From a virus: DNA of 64,000 nt. The notes beneath the pieces were generated by a model. That model made no database searches. It saw nothing but the letters and a program-made list of their open reading frames with translations, and was not told the DNA's origin. The position numbers and the translations under genes are program-made. The stretch is from the IMG/VR virus record IMGVR_UViG_3300023184_004198, positions 1 to 64,000 of that record; one strand, given 5' to 3'. Shown piece by piece: positions 25,183 through 32,769 of the stretch. Within the stretch, counting starts at the first letter, position 1, and each line of letters begins with the position of its first letter.

Positions 25183-25489
25183 CTTCTACTCGGGCTATTT
25201 CTTCCACACAGTTACGACAAACTGTGCGTAAGTTTCTTACAGTGGCATTATTGAGATCTCCATCAATGTGATACACCAATAACTGACTAGCAAACCTGGC
25301 TTTAAACCCGCATCTATCACATGCGGGTTTTTTCTTGTACCCTGCGGACTTCCAACGTGGTTCCCTAGGCTTGATTCCTTTGCCCTTGCGCTGACAAGTC
25401 TCACATCTACTGCGATAGTGCGTGACATCTTCTCGAATGTAGTTCACAGCACAAGGACGTTGATTGCAGGCTCGACAAATGGGTCTCAT
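25145..25489 (-). CDS. HNH-type endonuclease-like zinc protein
   Basis: The 114-residue protein starts MRPICRACNQRPCAVNY and carries paired Cys motifs (CRAC, CETC, CDRCG, CRNC). These include ACDRCGFKARFASQLLVYH and VYHIDGDLNNATVRNLRTVC, the latter resembling an HNH core with His-Asp-Gly and Asn. Such small proteins behave as HNH endonucleases or homing-type nicking enzymes in T4-like phages; activity is inferred. The ATG at 25489 is preferred to an upstream TTG because homologous proteins, as recalled, start at MRPIC, and TAAATA-CTCC precedes it. The gene opposes the sheath operon. Confidence 0.65.
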   Translation of the reverse strand: MRPICRACNQRPCAVNYIREDVTHYRSRCETCQRKGKGIKPREPRWKSAGYKKKPACDRCGFKARFASQLLVYHIDGDLNNATVRNLRTVCRNCVEEIARVEVTWRAGDLEPDA

Positions 25490-25493
25490 GGAG

Positions 25494-25499
25494 TATTTA
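25494..25499 (-). promoter_or_regulatory. Late-type promoter box abutting the HNH-like gene
   Basis: TAAATA on the reverse strand ends 4 nt before ATG 25489; there is no Shine-Dalgarno sequence. Confidence 0.45.
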
Positions 25500-25553
25500 G
25501 TACCTGGACCTTTGCCAAAGGGTGCTGTAAACTGGGTTTTTTTGGGTATGCCA

Positions 25554-25560
25554 ATAAATA
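25554..25560 (+). promoter_or_regulatory. Late promoter (ATAAATA) of the sheath gene
   Basis: ATAAATA lies 25 nt before ATG 25586, and AAAAGGAA serves as the Shine-Dalgarno sequence between them. Confidence 0.65.
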
Positions 25561-25585
25561 TCAATAACTTGAAAAGGAACCAACC

Positions 25586-28500
25586 ATGGCACTAGTATCA
25601 CCAGGCGTAGAAGTAACAGTAATTGACGAGAGTCAGTATATCCCTTCTGCTGTCAACACAGTACCCTATTTTTTAATCGCCACAGCACAGAACAAAGCTG
25701 ATGCAGCTGGCGTTGGTGTAGCAGCAGGCACAACCGCTGCCAACGCAAATAAAACTTATCTCATTACCAGTCAGCGAGATTTGGCAGCCACATTTGGTGT
25801 GCCATTCTTTTACAATACCACAACTGGTACCCCCATCAATGGTTACGAACTCAATGAGTACGGTTTGCTGGCAGCATACTCGGCACTGGGTGTTACAAAT
25901 CGTGCTTATGTACAGCGTGTAGACATTGACCTAACCGAACTCACAGCCAGTTTGACTCGTCCCACTGGTAATGCCAACAACGGTACATACTGGTTAGACA
26001 CCAGCACCAGTCTCTGGGGCATTTTTGAGTGGGATCAAACAGCCGCGACATTCACCAATCAAGTGCCTATTGTGATCACAGACACAGCAGATGTGGTAGA
26101 CTATGCTGGCGGAGACTACACACCACTCAGTACCATTGGCAGCATTGGCGACTATGCTGTGAGCGCAGTGAGTTTAAACAATGAAAACTGGTACAAAAAT
26201 ACCAGCAATGATTGGGTATTATTGGGCTCTGATGCATGGAAAAATTCTTGGGCCACAGTACAGGGCACAAATTCAGTGACTGGTAGTGGATTGACCATTG
26301 GTTCTAACATGTACATCAATGGTACATTGGCCACAGTTGGTGCTACCAACACTGTGGCAGGTTTTGCCGCAGTTATCAATGCATTGAACATTACAGGTGT
26401 TACTGCTGCTTCTGTCAGCAACAAACTCACTTTGTATGCAGACAGCGCCGCAACCAATGACGGATCCACAGACAATGGTGGTGTGATCAGTATTCAAACA
26501 GGTACCATTGGCGGTGCTGCATTGTTGACTACTTTGGGTATTGCTGCCATTGAATATCGTGCTCCAAGTTATTTCCCAGGCTATAGTTATCAAGCTCCTC
26601 GTTGGAGAATCACAGATGTAGCACCTGCACCCACAGGATCTGTATGGCAAAATGTCAGCACAGCCAGCACTGGTATGAATTTAAAAATGAAAAAATACAG
26701 TGCTGCATTGGACACCTGGGTAGCACAAAGCACTCCTGCATACGTATATGATGGGGCAGCAAATTATGGACTTGACCCCACAGGTGGTGGTAAAAATATT
26801 CCTGTCGGTAGCACTTATGTGCAATACAACAACGAAGCGTATAACACTACCCCTAACCCCAATGCTACTTTTATGATTCTTGAAAGAATAGCACTGGGCG
26901 CCACTGTTGTCACTGGTGATACAACTCCAGGTAGCAATGGAGACAGTTTGTTCACAAGTGGCAATCAATTTAATATCTTTGCAACCTCAGCAGGAACAGA
27001 TGTCACTGCTGGACCTTACAGCGTGACTTTGAGTGGCACAAGTGTTGCATCATTTATCACCGATGTAAGTGCTGCCAATGTTCCTTATGTGAGTGCCAGT
27101 GTTAACAGTGCTGGGAACATTGTGTTTACACACAGCCAAGGTGGTGCAATTTACCTAGACAACATAACCGGTTCACCAGTTACCACTGCTGGATTTACCA
27201 CAGCCACACCAAAAGTTCGTCAAGATCAATCTGCTGGAATTTTGGTATTGAGCAATTGGGTCACAACTGATTTGTTCAACTATACTGCAAGTGATGTTGC
27301 ACCAGATCAAAATCCAGCTGATGGTCGTTTGTGGTATTACAGCAGTATCAGTGATGTAGACATCATGATTCAGGACAATGGAACATGGCAAGGTTATCAA
27401 AATGTCACAAACGACACTCGTGGTTTTGACTTGACACTGACCAATGCATCTGGTCCTATTATTGCTGCCACAGAACCAATGACACAAAACGATGCAGCTG
27501 AAAGCCCACTGCAATATGGTGATTTGTGGATTGACTCAAGTGATCTTGAAAACTATCCCAAGTTGTATCGTTGGGAACAGGTCAGTGGAACAGATCAATG
27601 GGTCTCAGTTGACACCACAGATCAAATCACATCAAACGGTATTTTATTTGCAGACGCACGTTGGGCACCAAACGGCACAACTGATCCAGTGGCAGATCCA
27701 TTCCCCACAATTGAAAGTTTGTTGATCAGCGATTATTTGGATCTGGATGCACCCGATCCCGCATTGTATCCCCAAGGTATGTTGTTGTTCAACACACGCC
27801 GTTCAGGCTACAATGTCAAGAGTTTCCAAAGCAATTACTTTAATTCAACCACGTTCCCTGACGACACACTGCCTGCGGTGACCAATACCTGGCTCACTGC
27901 ATCAGGCAACAAAGATGACGGGGCTATGTACGCTGGACGGCTGGCACAACGCAAGTTGATTGTGGCTGCCATGAAGTCAGGCATAGACACAAGTTTGGCT
28001 GCACGTGAAGAACAAAATCAATTCAACTTGATTGCTGCACCTGCTTATCCTGAACTGTTGACCAATTTGGTTGCACTCAGCAACGAACGTGCTAACACAC
28101 TGTTTGTTGTGGGCGATACTCCAATGCGTTTGTCAAACAGTGGTACTGATCTAGTAACACATGCTACCAACAACAATGGACTTGGCGTACCAACAGAAGA
28201 TGGATTGACTATTGGTTCAGCCTATGCTGCTGTGTTCTATCCTTCATGTCAGACCACTGACTTGTCAGGCAACACAGTTGTTGCACCACCCACACACATG
28301 ATGGTACGCACAATCCTGCGCAGTGATGCGGTGAGTTATCCATGGTTGGCACCTGCTGGCACACGTCGTGGTGTAGTAGATAATGCTAATGCAATTGGTT
28401 ACATCAATGCACAAACTGGCGAATTCGTGCAGTTGGCTGTGGGTCAAGGTGTACGTGATATATTGTATGAAAACAACATCAACCCAATTACCTTTATTCC

Positions 28501-28882
28501 AGGTATTGGTATCACAAACTTTGGTAACAAAACACGTCAAGGTGCTACCACAGCCCTGGATCGTATCAACGTTGCACGACTGATCTGCTTCTTGCGTGGT
28601 CGCTTAGAAGAAATTGGTAAACTGTATTTGTTTGAACCCAATGATCAAATTACACGCAATGAGATCACCAACACTGTGAACAGTTTGATGATTGACCTTG
28701 TGGCCAAACGTGCTATCTATGACTATTTGGTTGTGTGCGACTTGAGTAACAACACTCCTGCACGTATTGACCGTAATGAGTTGTGGGTCGACGTTGCTAT
28801 TGAACCAGTCAAAGCAGTTGAATTTATCTATATTCCATTGCGTATCAAGAACACTGGAGAAATTTCAGGACTCAATGCTTGA
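25586..28882 (+). CDS. 18: Contractile tail sheath protein, T4 gp18 family
   Basis: gp18 polymerises around the tube and contracts to drive injection. The conserved N-terminus ALVSPGVEVTVIDESQY and the conserved C-terminal half (FPTIESLLISDYLDLDAP, GMLLFNTRRSGYNVKSF, LAPAGTRRGVVDNANAIGY, NITFIPGIGI-like motif, FLRGRLEEIGKLYLFEPND) are clear. At 1098 residues it is far longer than T4 gp18 (659). The extra sequence is a beta-rich insertion of several hundred residues between the conserved halves, probably displayed on the sheath surface. It has its own late promoter, and a hairpin lies just after the stop. Confidence 0.93.
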   Translation: MALVSPGVEVTVIDESQYIPSAVNTVPYFLIATAQNKADAAGVGVAAGTTAANANKTYLITSQRDLAATFGVPFFYNTTTGTPINGYELNEYGLLAAYSALGVTNRAYVQRVDIDLTELTASLTRPTGNANNGTYWLDTSTSLWGIFEWDQTAATFTNQVPIVITDTADVVDYAGGDYTPLSTIGSIGDYAVSAVSLNNENWYKNTSNDWVLLGSDAWKNSWATVQGTNSVTGSGLTIGSNMYINGTLATVGATNTVAGFAAVINALNITGVTAASVSNKLTLYADSAATNDGSTDNGGVISIQTGTIGGAALLTTLGIAAIEYRAPSYFPGYSYQAPRWRITDVAPAPTGSVWQNVSTASTGMNLKMKKYSAALDTWVAQSTPAYVYDGAANYGLDPTGGGKNIPVGSTYVQYNNEAYNTTPNPNATFMILERIALGATVVTGDTTPGSNGDSLFTSGNQFNIFATSAGTDVTAGPYSVTLSGTSVASFITDVSAANVPYVSASVNSAGNIVFTHSQGGAIYLDNITGSPVTTAGFTTATPKVRQDQSAGILVLSNWVTTDLFNYTASDVAPDQNPADGRLWYYSSISDVDIMIQDNGTWQGYQNVTNDTRGFDLTLTNASGPIIAATEPMTQNDAAESPLQYGDLWIDSSDLENYPKLYRWEQVSGTDQWVSVDTTDQITSNGILFADARWAPNGTTDPVADPFPTIESLLISDYLDLDAPDPALYPQGMLLFNTRRSGYNVKSFQSNYFNSTTFPDDTLPAVTNTWLTASGNKDDGAMYAGRLAQRKLIVAAMKSGIDTSLAAREEQNQFNLIAAPAYPELLTNLVALSNERANTLFVVGDTPMRLSNSGTDLVTHATNNNGLGVPTEDGLTIGSAYAAVFYPSCQTTDLSGNTVVAPPTHMMVRTILRSDAVSYPWLAPAGTRRGVVDNANAIGYINAQTGEFVQLAVGQGVRDILYENNINPITFIPGIGITNFGNKTRQGATTALDRINVARLICFLRGRLEEIGKLYLFEPNDQITRNEITNTVNSLMIDLVAKRAIYDYLVVCDLSNNTPARIDRNELWVDVAIEPVKAVEFIYIPLRIKNTGEISGLNA

Positions 28883-28887
28883 TCAAA

Positions 28888-28925
28888 AATGACCGGTTTT
28901 GACCGGTCATTGAATTAGGTAAATA
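28888..28925 (+). promoter_or_regulatory. Hairpin plus late promoter between sheath and tube genes
   Basis: The perfect 9-bp stem AATGACCGG/CCGGTCATT with loop TTTTGA (28888-28911) lacks a following T-tract, so it is more likely an RNA-stabilising or processing element than a terminator. TAAATA at 28920-28925 is followed by an AGGAGA Shine-Dalgarno sequence and ATG 28948. Confidence 0.6.
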
Positions 28926-28947
28926 AAAACAACAGGAGATATAACAA

Positions 28948-29574
28948 ATGGCAGTTTCATCATTACAGAGAATGACAGTACCCTTGGCAAGTGACCAAAG
29001 CTCACCAACCCAAGGTCTGTTGATGCCCAAGCTCAAATATCGCTTTAGAGTGATGTTTGAAAATTTTGGTGTGAGCACACCAAGAACAGAAATGACCAAG
29101 CAAGTAGTAAGTTTTGCTCGTCCCAATTTGACATTTGACAACATAGAAATTCCAATCTACAATTCAAAATTGAACTTGGCTGGCAAACACACATGGGCAC
29201 CTACTTCATGTGAAATTCGTGACGATGCATCAGGTGCAGTGAGCAAGTTGGTTGGTGAACAACTACAAAAGCAAATGGACTTTTTGGAAATGAGTAGTGC
29301 ATCATCGGGCATTGACTACAAGTTTACAACCAAGGTTGAAATACTTGACGGCGGCAATGGTGCTAACACTCCTGTGGTGCTTGAAACTTGGGAATTGTAC
29401 GGCTGTTACCTTGCTGGCGCTGACTATGGTGCGTTGAACTACAGTGAAAATGCTCCAGTGACAATTACCATGAGCATTGTATACGACAACGCCAACCAGA
29501 CACCAACAGGTACTGGGGTTGGTACTGAAATTGGTAGAACCTTAGGCGATGTGATAACCGGCGCAGGTGTCTAA
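28948..29574 (+). CDS. 19: Tail tube protein, T4 gp19 family
   Basis: Subunit of the inner tail tube through which DNA passes. The family pattern is seen in PKLKYRFRVMFENFGV, TKQVVSFARPNLTFDNIEIP, YNSKLNLAGKHTWAP and WELYGCYLAGADYGALNYSE. At 208 residues it is somewhat longer than T4 gp19 (163). Its own late promoter and a strong Shine-Dalgarno sequence fit high late expression. It lies directly downstream of the sheath gene, as in T4. Confidence 0.9.
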   Translation: MAVSSLQRMTVPLASDQSSPTQGLLMPKLKYRFRVMFENFGVSTPRTEMTKQVVSFARPNLTFDNIEIPIYNSKLNLAGKHTWAPTSCEIRDDASGAVSKLVGEQLQKQMDFLEMSSASSGIDYKFTTKVEILDGGNGANTPVVLETWELYGCYLAGADYGALNYSENAPVTITMSIVYDNANQTPTGTGVGTEIGRTLGDVITGAGV

Positions 29575-29576
29575 AC

Positions 29577-30815
29577 ATGTCGTTTTTTGGGCAGGACTTT
29601 CTCAAAGGTATAGACCCAAACTTTGGTGCTAATTTAAAAAATGGTTTCTTAGGCAACAATGTCTTGCGTGACTACCAACACGCAAGTCGCACTTTTACCA
29701 CCAACGCTTACGAACTCAAGCCTCGATACAAGTTTCTCTTCCATGTTAGTTTTACACTTAATCTAGCAGAAGTTCCTTACTTGCGGGGCGCATTTGACAA
29801 TGATGACATAACCAATCTCAGCCTAGCAGTTAAAACCATTGACTTGCCAAAATACAACATTGAAACTGAAACTTTAAATCAGTACAATCGCAAAAGAATC
29901 ATACAGAAAAAACTCAACTATGATCCAATAAGTGTGACTTTTCATGACACCAGTGGTGATTTGATTCGCAAGATGTGGTATTACTACATGAACTATTACT
30001 ACAAAGATTCTTCACAGCGATATCTTGATCCCAACAATACCAATGGAGCCAACGGGTTTGATGCACAACGTCAAGCAGGATTCGGTTACAATGCCAGAGA
30101 CATCTATGCCAAGGAACGTGTGGGCAATGTCAACGACTGGGGATACATTGGCGAAGCATTCAATGACGGAAGCACTGCTGGCGCTGCTGGCGGTAAGCCT
30201 GCATTCTTTAGAGACATAAGAGTCTACGGTATGGACCAACGCAAATTTGCCGAGTATGTGTTGATTAATCCCTTGATTACCAATTGGAGTCACGATCAGT
30301 ACAATTATGCTGAAGGTGGTGGTACCATGCAAAATTCAATGACCATTGCCTACGAAACTGTGAAATACTATTCAGGTGCTGTGGGCAAGGCACAATCGGG
30401 TGGTGATCCCAATGTACAAGGTTTTGCCACAGATGCACACTATGACAAAACACTGAGCCCTATTGCCAGACCAGGCTCAAACGCCACAGTGTTTGGTCAA
30501 GGCGGCTTGTTGGAAACAGGCGCAGGCATCATTGGCGACTTGCAAAGTGGCAGTGTGTTGGGACTCATTGGTGCTGCACAAAAAGCCGGGCGACTCAACC
30601 AAACATTCAAAGGTAAAAATCTTGCTGCCATTGCCAAGAGCGAGGCTGTGGCGCTGGGCACTCAGACTCTGCAACAAGGTTTGCCTGCCGCCACAAGAGC
30701 AGTGGCTAACAAGGCTGATGGTTGGATATTCCCCACACAAACGTTTAATAGAAACAACACAGGTACCAATCAAACACAGGCAGAGACCAATAGATTATTA
30801 AATACAAGACGATGA
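29577..30815 (+). CDS. Tube-like protein, probable tube initiator/baseplate cap (gp54/gp48-type)
   Basis: The 412-residue protein has a tube-like N-terminal half: LKPRYKFLFHVSFTLN, LAVKTIDLPKYNIETETLNQ, YNRKRIIQKKLNYDPI and SVTFHDTSGDLIRKMWYYY. A Gly/Ala-rich C-terminal half follows. This pattern is typical of a second tube-fold gene next to gp19 in aquatic T4-like phages, annotated as tail tube or gp54-like. A role where the tube meets the baseplate is inferred. It starts 2 nt after gp19 and overlaps the next gene as ATGA. Confidence 0.65.
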   Translation: MSFFGQDFLKGIDPNFGANLKNGFLGNNVLRDYQHASRTFTTNAYELKPRYKFLFHVSFTLNLAEVPYLRGAFDNDDITNLSLAVKTIDLPKYNIETETLNQYNRKRIIQKKLNYDPISVTFHDTSGDLIRKMWYYYMNYYYKDSSQRYLDPNNTNGANGFDAQRQAGFGYNARDIYAKERVGNVNDWGYIGEAFNDGSTAGAAGGKPAFFRDIRVYGMDQRKFAEYVLINPLITNWSHDQYNYAEGGGTMQNSMTIAYETVKYYSGAVGKAQSGGDPNVQGFATDAHYDKTLSPIARPGSNATVFGQGGLLETGAGIIGDLQSGSVLGLIGAAQKAGRLNQTFKGKNLAAIAKSEAVALGTQTLQQGLPAATRAVANKADGWIFPTQTFNRNNTGTNQTQAETNRLLNTRR

Positions 30816-31171
30816 GCACTGTAAATTATAATAATCCCAATGTAGATTTGACTGTTAAAGTTTTTGATCGATTCTATGCTTATGAAGCCAATGTGCCTGC
30901 GGCAGAGTATGATATTGTGTACAGTTATTTTTTGAGTGTGATGAGCACTCGTCAGGCTGCCGGCAACTTCACTGTGAGTTTGTTTAGAGTGGCAGAAAAT
31001 ACCGGCATATCACCTCTGACATTGTTGGATGAATTCAAAGGCACAAATGGCATAAATCTCAGCGCCAGTTTGGCTTATTATCTCAATGCTGTGCGCAGTG
31101 CTGCCACACTGTTGGGTGTGGGTGTTGCAGTGGTACCTAACTTTTATCAGGCTAGAAACGTACTGCTATGA
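30812..31171 (+). CDS. Conserved protein of the tail/head-completion locus
   Basis: A 119-residue mainly helical protein with VDLTVKVFDRFYAYEANVPA, YDIVYSYFLSVMSTRQAAGNF and YYLNAVRSAATLLGVGVAVV. Similar small proteins sit between tube and gp4 genes in aquatic T4-like phages; the function is unknown. It overlaps both neighbours as ATGA. TAAATA at 30799-30804 lies 7 nt before its ATG but is inside the upstream coding sequence, so promoter status is uncertain. Confidence 0.55.
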   Translation: MSTVNYNNPNVDLTVKVFDRFYAYEANVPAAEYDIVYSYFLSVMSTRQAAGNFTVSLFRVAENTGISPLTLLDEFKGTNGINLSASLAYYLNAVRSAATLLGVGVAVVPNFYQARNVLL

Positions 31172-31599
31172 GTCGTTGGGCGCAAGGCAACTATGTCATA
31201 ATAAATCGTGAAAAGTACGCAGGCAACGGCACACCGCGTTACAGATCAGGTTGGGAACTGAGTTTTATGAAATTTTGCGACACCAATGATCATGTGTTGC
31301 AATGGGCAAGCGAAAGTATTGCTATTCCATATCGTCATCCCATTACAGGCAAGGTCACACAGTATATTCCAGATTTTTTGATCACTTATCGCAACAGGGA
31401 CAACACTGTGCGAGCAGAGTTGATTGAGATCAAACCCAAAAGTCAAAGTGTAATTGAGTCAAAGATGAACAGCAGAGATCGTGCTGTGGTAGCCATCAAT
31501 TATGCCAAGTGGGACGCCGCTACCAAATGGGCTAGAAAAAACGGCCTGACTTTTAGAGTGATCACAGAAACCGATATGTTTCACAACGGTCGTGCTTGA
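31168..31599 (+). CDS. 4: Head completion protein, T4 gp4 family
   Basis: gp4 acts after DNA packaging to finish the head. The family carries a PD-(D/E)xK nuclease-like core: YRSGWELSFMKFC, WASESIAIPYRHPITGK, YIPDFLITYRNRD and ELIEIKPKSQ, where the Glu, Pro-Asp and Glu-x-Lys positions are all retained. Length (143 residues) is normal (T4: 150). It starts inside the previous gene (ATGA) and is followed by a late box for gp16. Confidence 0.85.
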   Translation: MSRWAQGNYVIINREKYAGNGTPRYRSGWELSFMKFCDTNDHVLQWASESIAIPYRHPITGKVTQYIPDFLITYRNRDNTVRAELIEIKPKSQSVIESKMNSRDRAVVAINYAKWDAATKWARKNGLTFRVITETDMFHNGRA

Positions 31600-31603
31600 C
31601 CAC

Positions 31604-31609
31604 TAAATA
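31604..31609 (+). promoter_or_regulatory. Late promoter box abutting gp16
   Basis: TAAATA is followed by GGGC and ATG 31614. No Shine-Dalgarno sequence is present, so a leaderless mRNA is expected. Confidence 0.6.
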
Positions 31610-31613
31610 GGGC

Positions 31614-32135
31614 ATGACCCGTAAACTCGAAGAACTTTTTGAATTACCCCCATCTGAACATGCACCAACAGTAGATGCCGGATCCCCACCCCCAGAAGAT
31701 CTGCGTAGCCAATTGCAGACACTGGACGAAAACATAGACAAAATTGATCAGGCCTTGCCAGGTGTACGTGGGCTAGAAGCCAACGACGAAGAAATGGACG
31801 GCCTAGCCGACTTGGCCAAAAGCAGTTACAATGATCTCATGGACCTGGGCATGCAAGTAGATTCAAGATTTGCCAGTGAAATCTTTTCAGTGGCATCAAA
31901 CATGCTAGGTCACGCCATCACAGCAAAAACTGCCAAAATGGACAAAAAACTCAAAATGATTGATCTACAGTTGAAGAAGATGCGACTGGACCAACAACAA
32001 GCGGCAATGGATGCCAAAGCAGCAGAAGCAGGCGGCGGCGAAGCCATGCAAACTGCACAAGGCATGGTGTTGAGCCGCAATGATCTTTTGGAACGTTTGT
32101 TGGCCAGCAAAGATCAAAAAGATAAAAAAGAATAA
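31614..32135 (+). CDS. 16: Terminase small subunit, T4 gp16 family
   Basis: gp16 regulates the packaging motor and recognises concatemeric DNA. The central part (DKIDQALPGVRGLEANDEEM, DGLADLAKSSYNDLMDLGM, FASEIFSVASNMLGHAITAK) and the coiled-coil region KMDKKLKMIDLQLKKMRLD match gp16 of aquatic T4-like phages. At 173 residues the length is normal. Unlike T4, where genes 16 and 17 are adjacent, the large subunit gene lies about 11 kb downstream. Confidence 0.8.
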   Translation: MTRKLEELFELPPSEHAPTVDAGSPPPEDLRSQLQTLDENIDKIDQALPGVRGLEANDEEMDGLADLAKSSYNDLMDLGMQVDSRFASEIFSVASNMLGHAITAKTAKMDKKLKMIDLQLKKMRLDQQQAAMDAKAAEAGGGEAMQTAQGMVLSRNDLLERLLASKDQKDKKE

Positions 32136-32138
32136 ATA
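32131..32138 (+). promoter_or_regulatory. Late promoter (AATAAATA) inside the end of gp16
   Basis: AATAAATA overlaps the gp16 stop codon. It is followed by AGGA (32145-32148) and ATG 32156, giving a short leader with a Shine-Dalgarno sequence. This makes ATG 32156 more likely than ATG 32138, which overlaps the promoter itself. Confidence 0.6.
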
Positions 32139-32155
32139 TGTTACAGGAACCTGAT

Positions 32156-32764
32156 ATGAAAAATTTTGCCCATTACCTCGCCGAAAGCGAACGTACATAC
32201 AACTATCGTATCAAAATACTGGGCAAACCGTCCGGTGATTTGGTATCGCAGTTGAAGAAAAAGTTGGATCAATTTGATCCTGTTAAAATGAGTGATCCTC
32301 GTACCACTCCTATACAGATCATTCCCACTGACTTTCCCAACAACAAAAATGACTCAGTAACAATGTTTGACGTGAGTTTCAAGTATCCAGCCATTGAACC
32401 ACAGATCAAACAACTAGCACAGTTGCTGGGACTTGACCCCAATCACATCATCATGCAGACCACACCACACGTGGATGGCCTGGTAGATGAGTATGAAAAA
32501 ATTGATGCTGAAAACAAAGACTTGTTGGGTGACACAGACTATCCTGCTCCTGACGCAGAACAAAAGGCATTGAAGAAAGACTACTCAACTGGTCCTTATG
32601 ATCATGCTGTGTTGAAAAATGCGTACCGTTCAGATTTCACCGTGGCTGGCGGCAAAACACCCGCAGCCAAAACCACAAATGATATTCCAACGGGCAATAA
32701 AAGCCCAATGAGCAAGATCACTCGTCCACCCAAGCCAGCCACTGGCGCTAACCCAAGAGGATAA
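32156..32764 (+). CDS. Putative internal head protein with capsid-targeting-like N-terminus
   Basis: The start MKNFAHYLAES closely parallels the T4 internal-protein capsid-targeting sequence (MKTYQEFIAEA as recalled), including a possible gp21 cleavage site L-A-E/S. The rest has a ferredoxin-like domain, YNYRIKILGKPSGDLVSQLK and DSVTMFDVSFKYPAIEP, then an acidic helical part and a Pro/Lys-rich tail. I infer packaging into the prohead core; the function inside the head is unknown. ATG 32156 is chosen because AGGA lies 7 nt upstream and the late promoter ends before it. Protein length is 202 residues. Confidence 0.6.
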   Translation: MKNFAHYLAESERTYNYRIKILGKPSGDLVSQLKKKLDQFDPVKMSDPRTTPIQIIPTDFPNNKNDSVTMFDVSFKYPAIEPQIKQLAQLLGLDPNHIIMQTTPHVDGLVDEYEKIDAENKDLLGDTDYPAPDAEQKALKKDYSTGPYDHAVLKNAYRSDFTVAGGKTPAAKTTNDIPTGNKSPMSKITRPPKPATGANPRG

Positions 32765-32769
32765 TACAA

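Noticed and set aside
25489-25564. Longer HNH-like protein starting at TTG 25564
   Set aside because: The extra 25 residues overlap the sheath promoter region, and the family start MRPIC at ATG 25489 is preceded by a late box.
28888-28911. Terminator after the sheath gene
   Set aside because: The stem is perfect but there is no T-tract, so it was kept only as a hairpin element.
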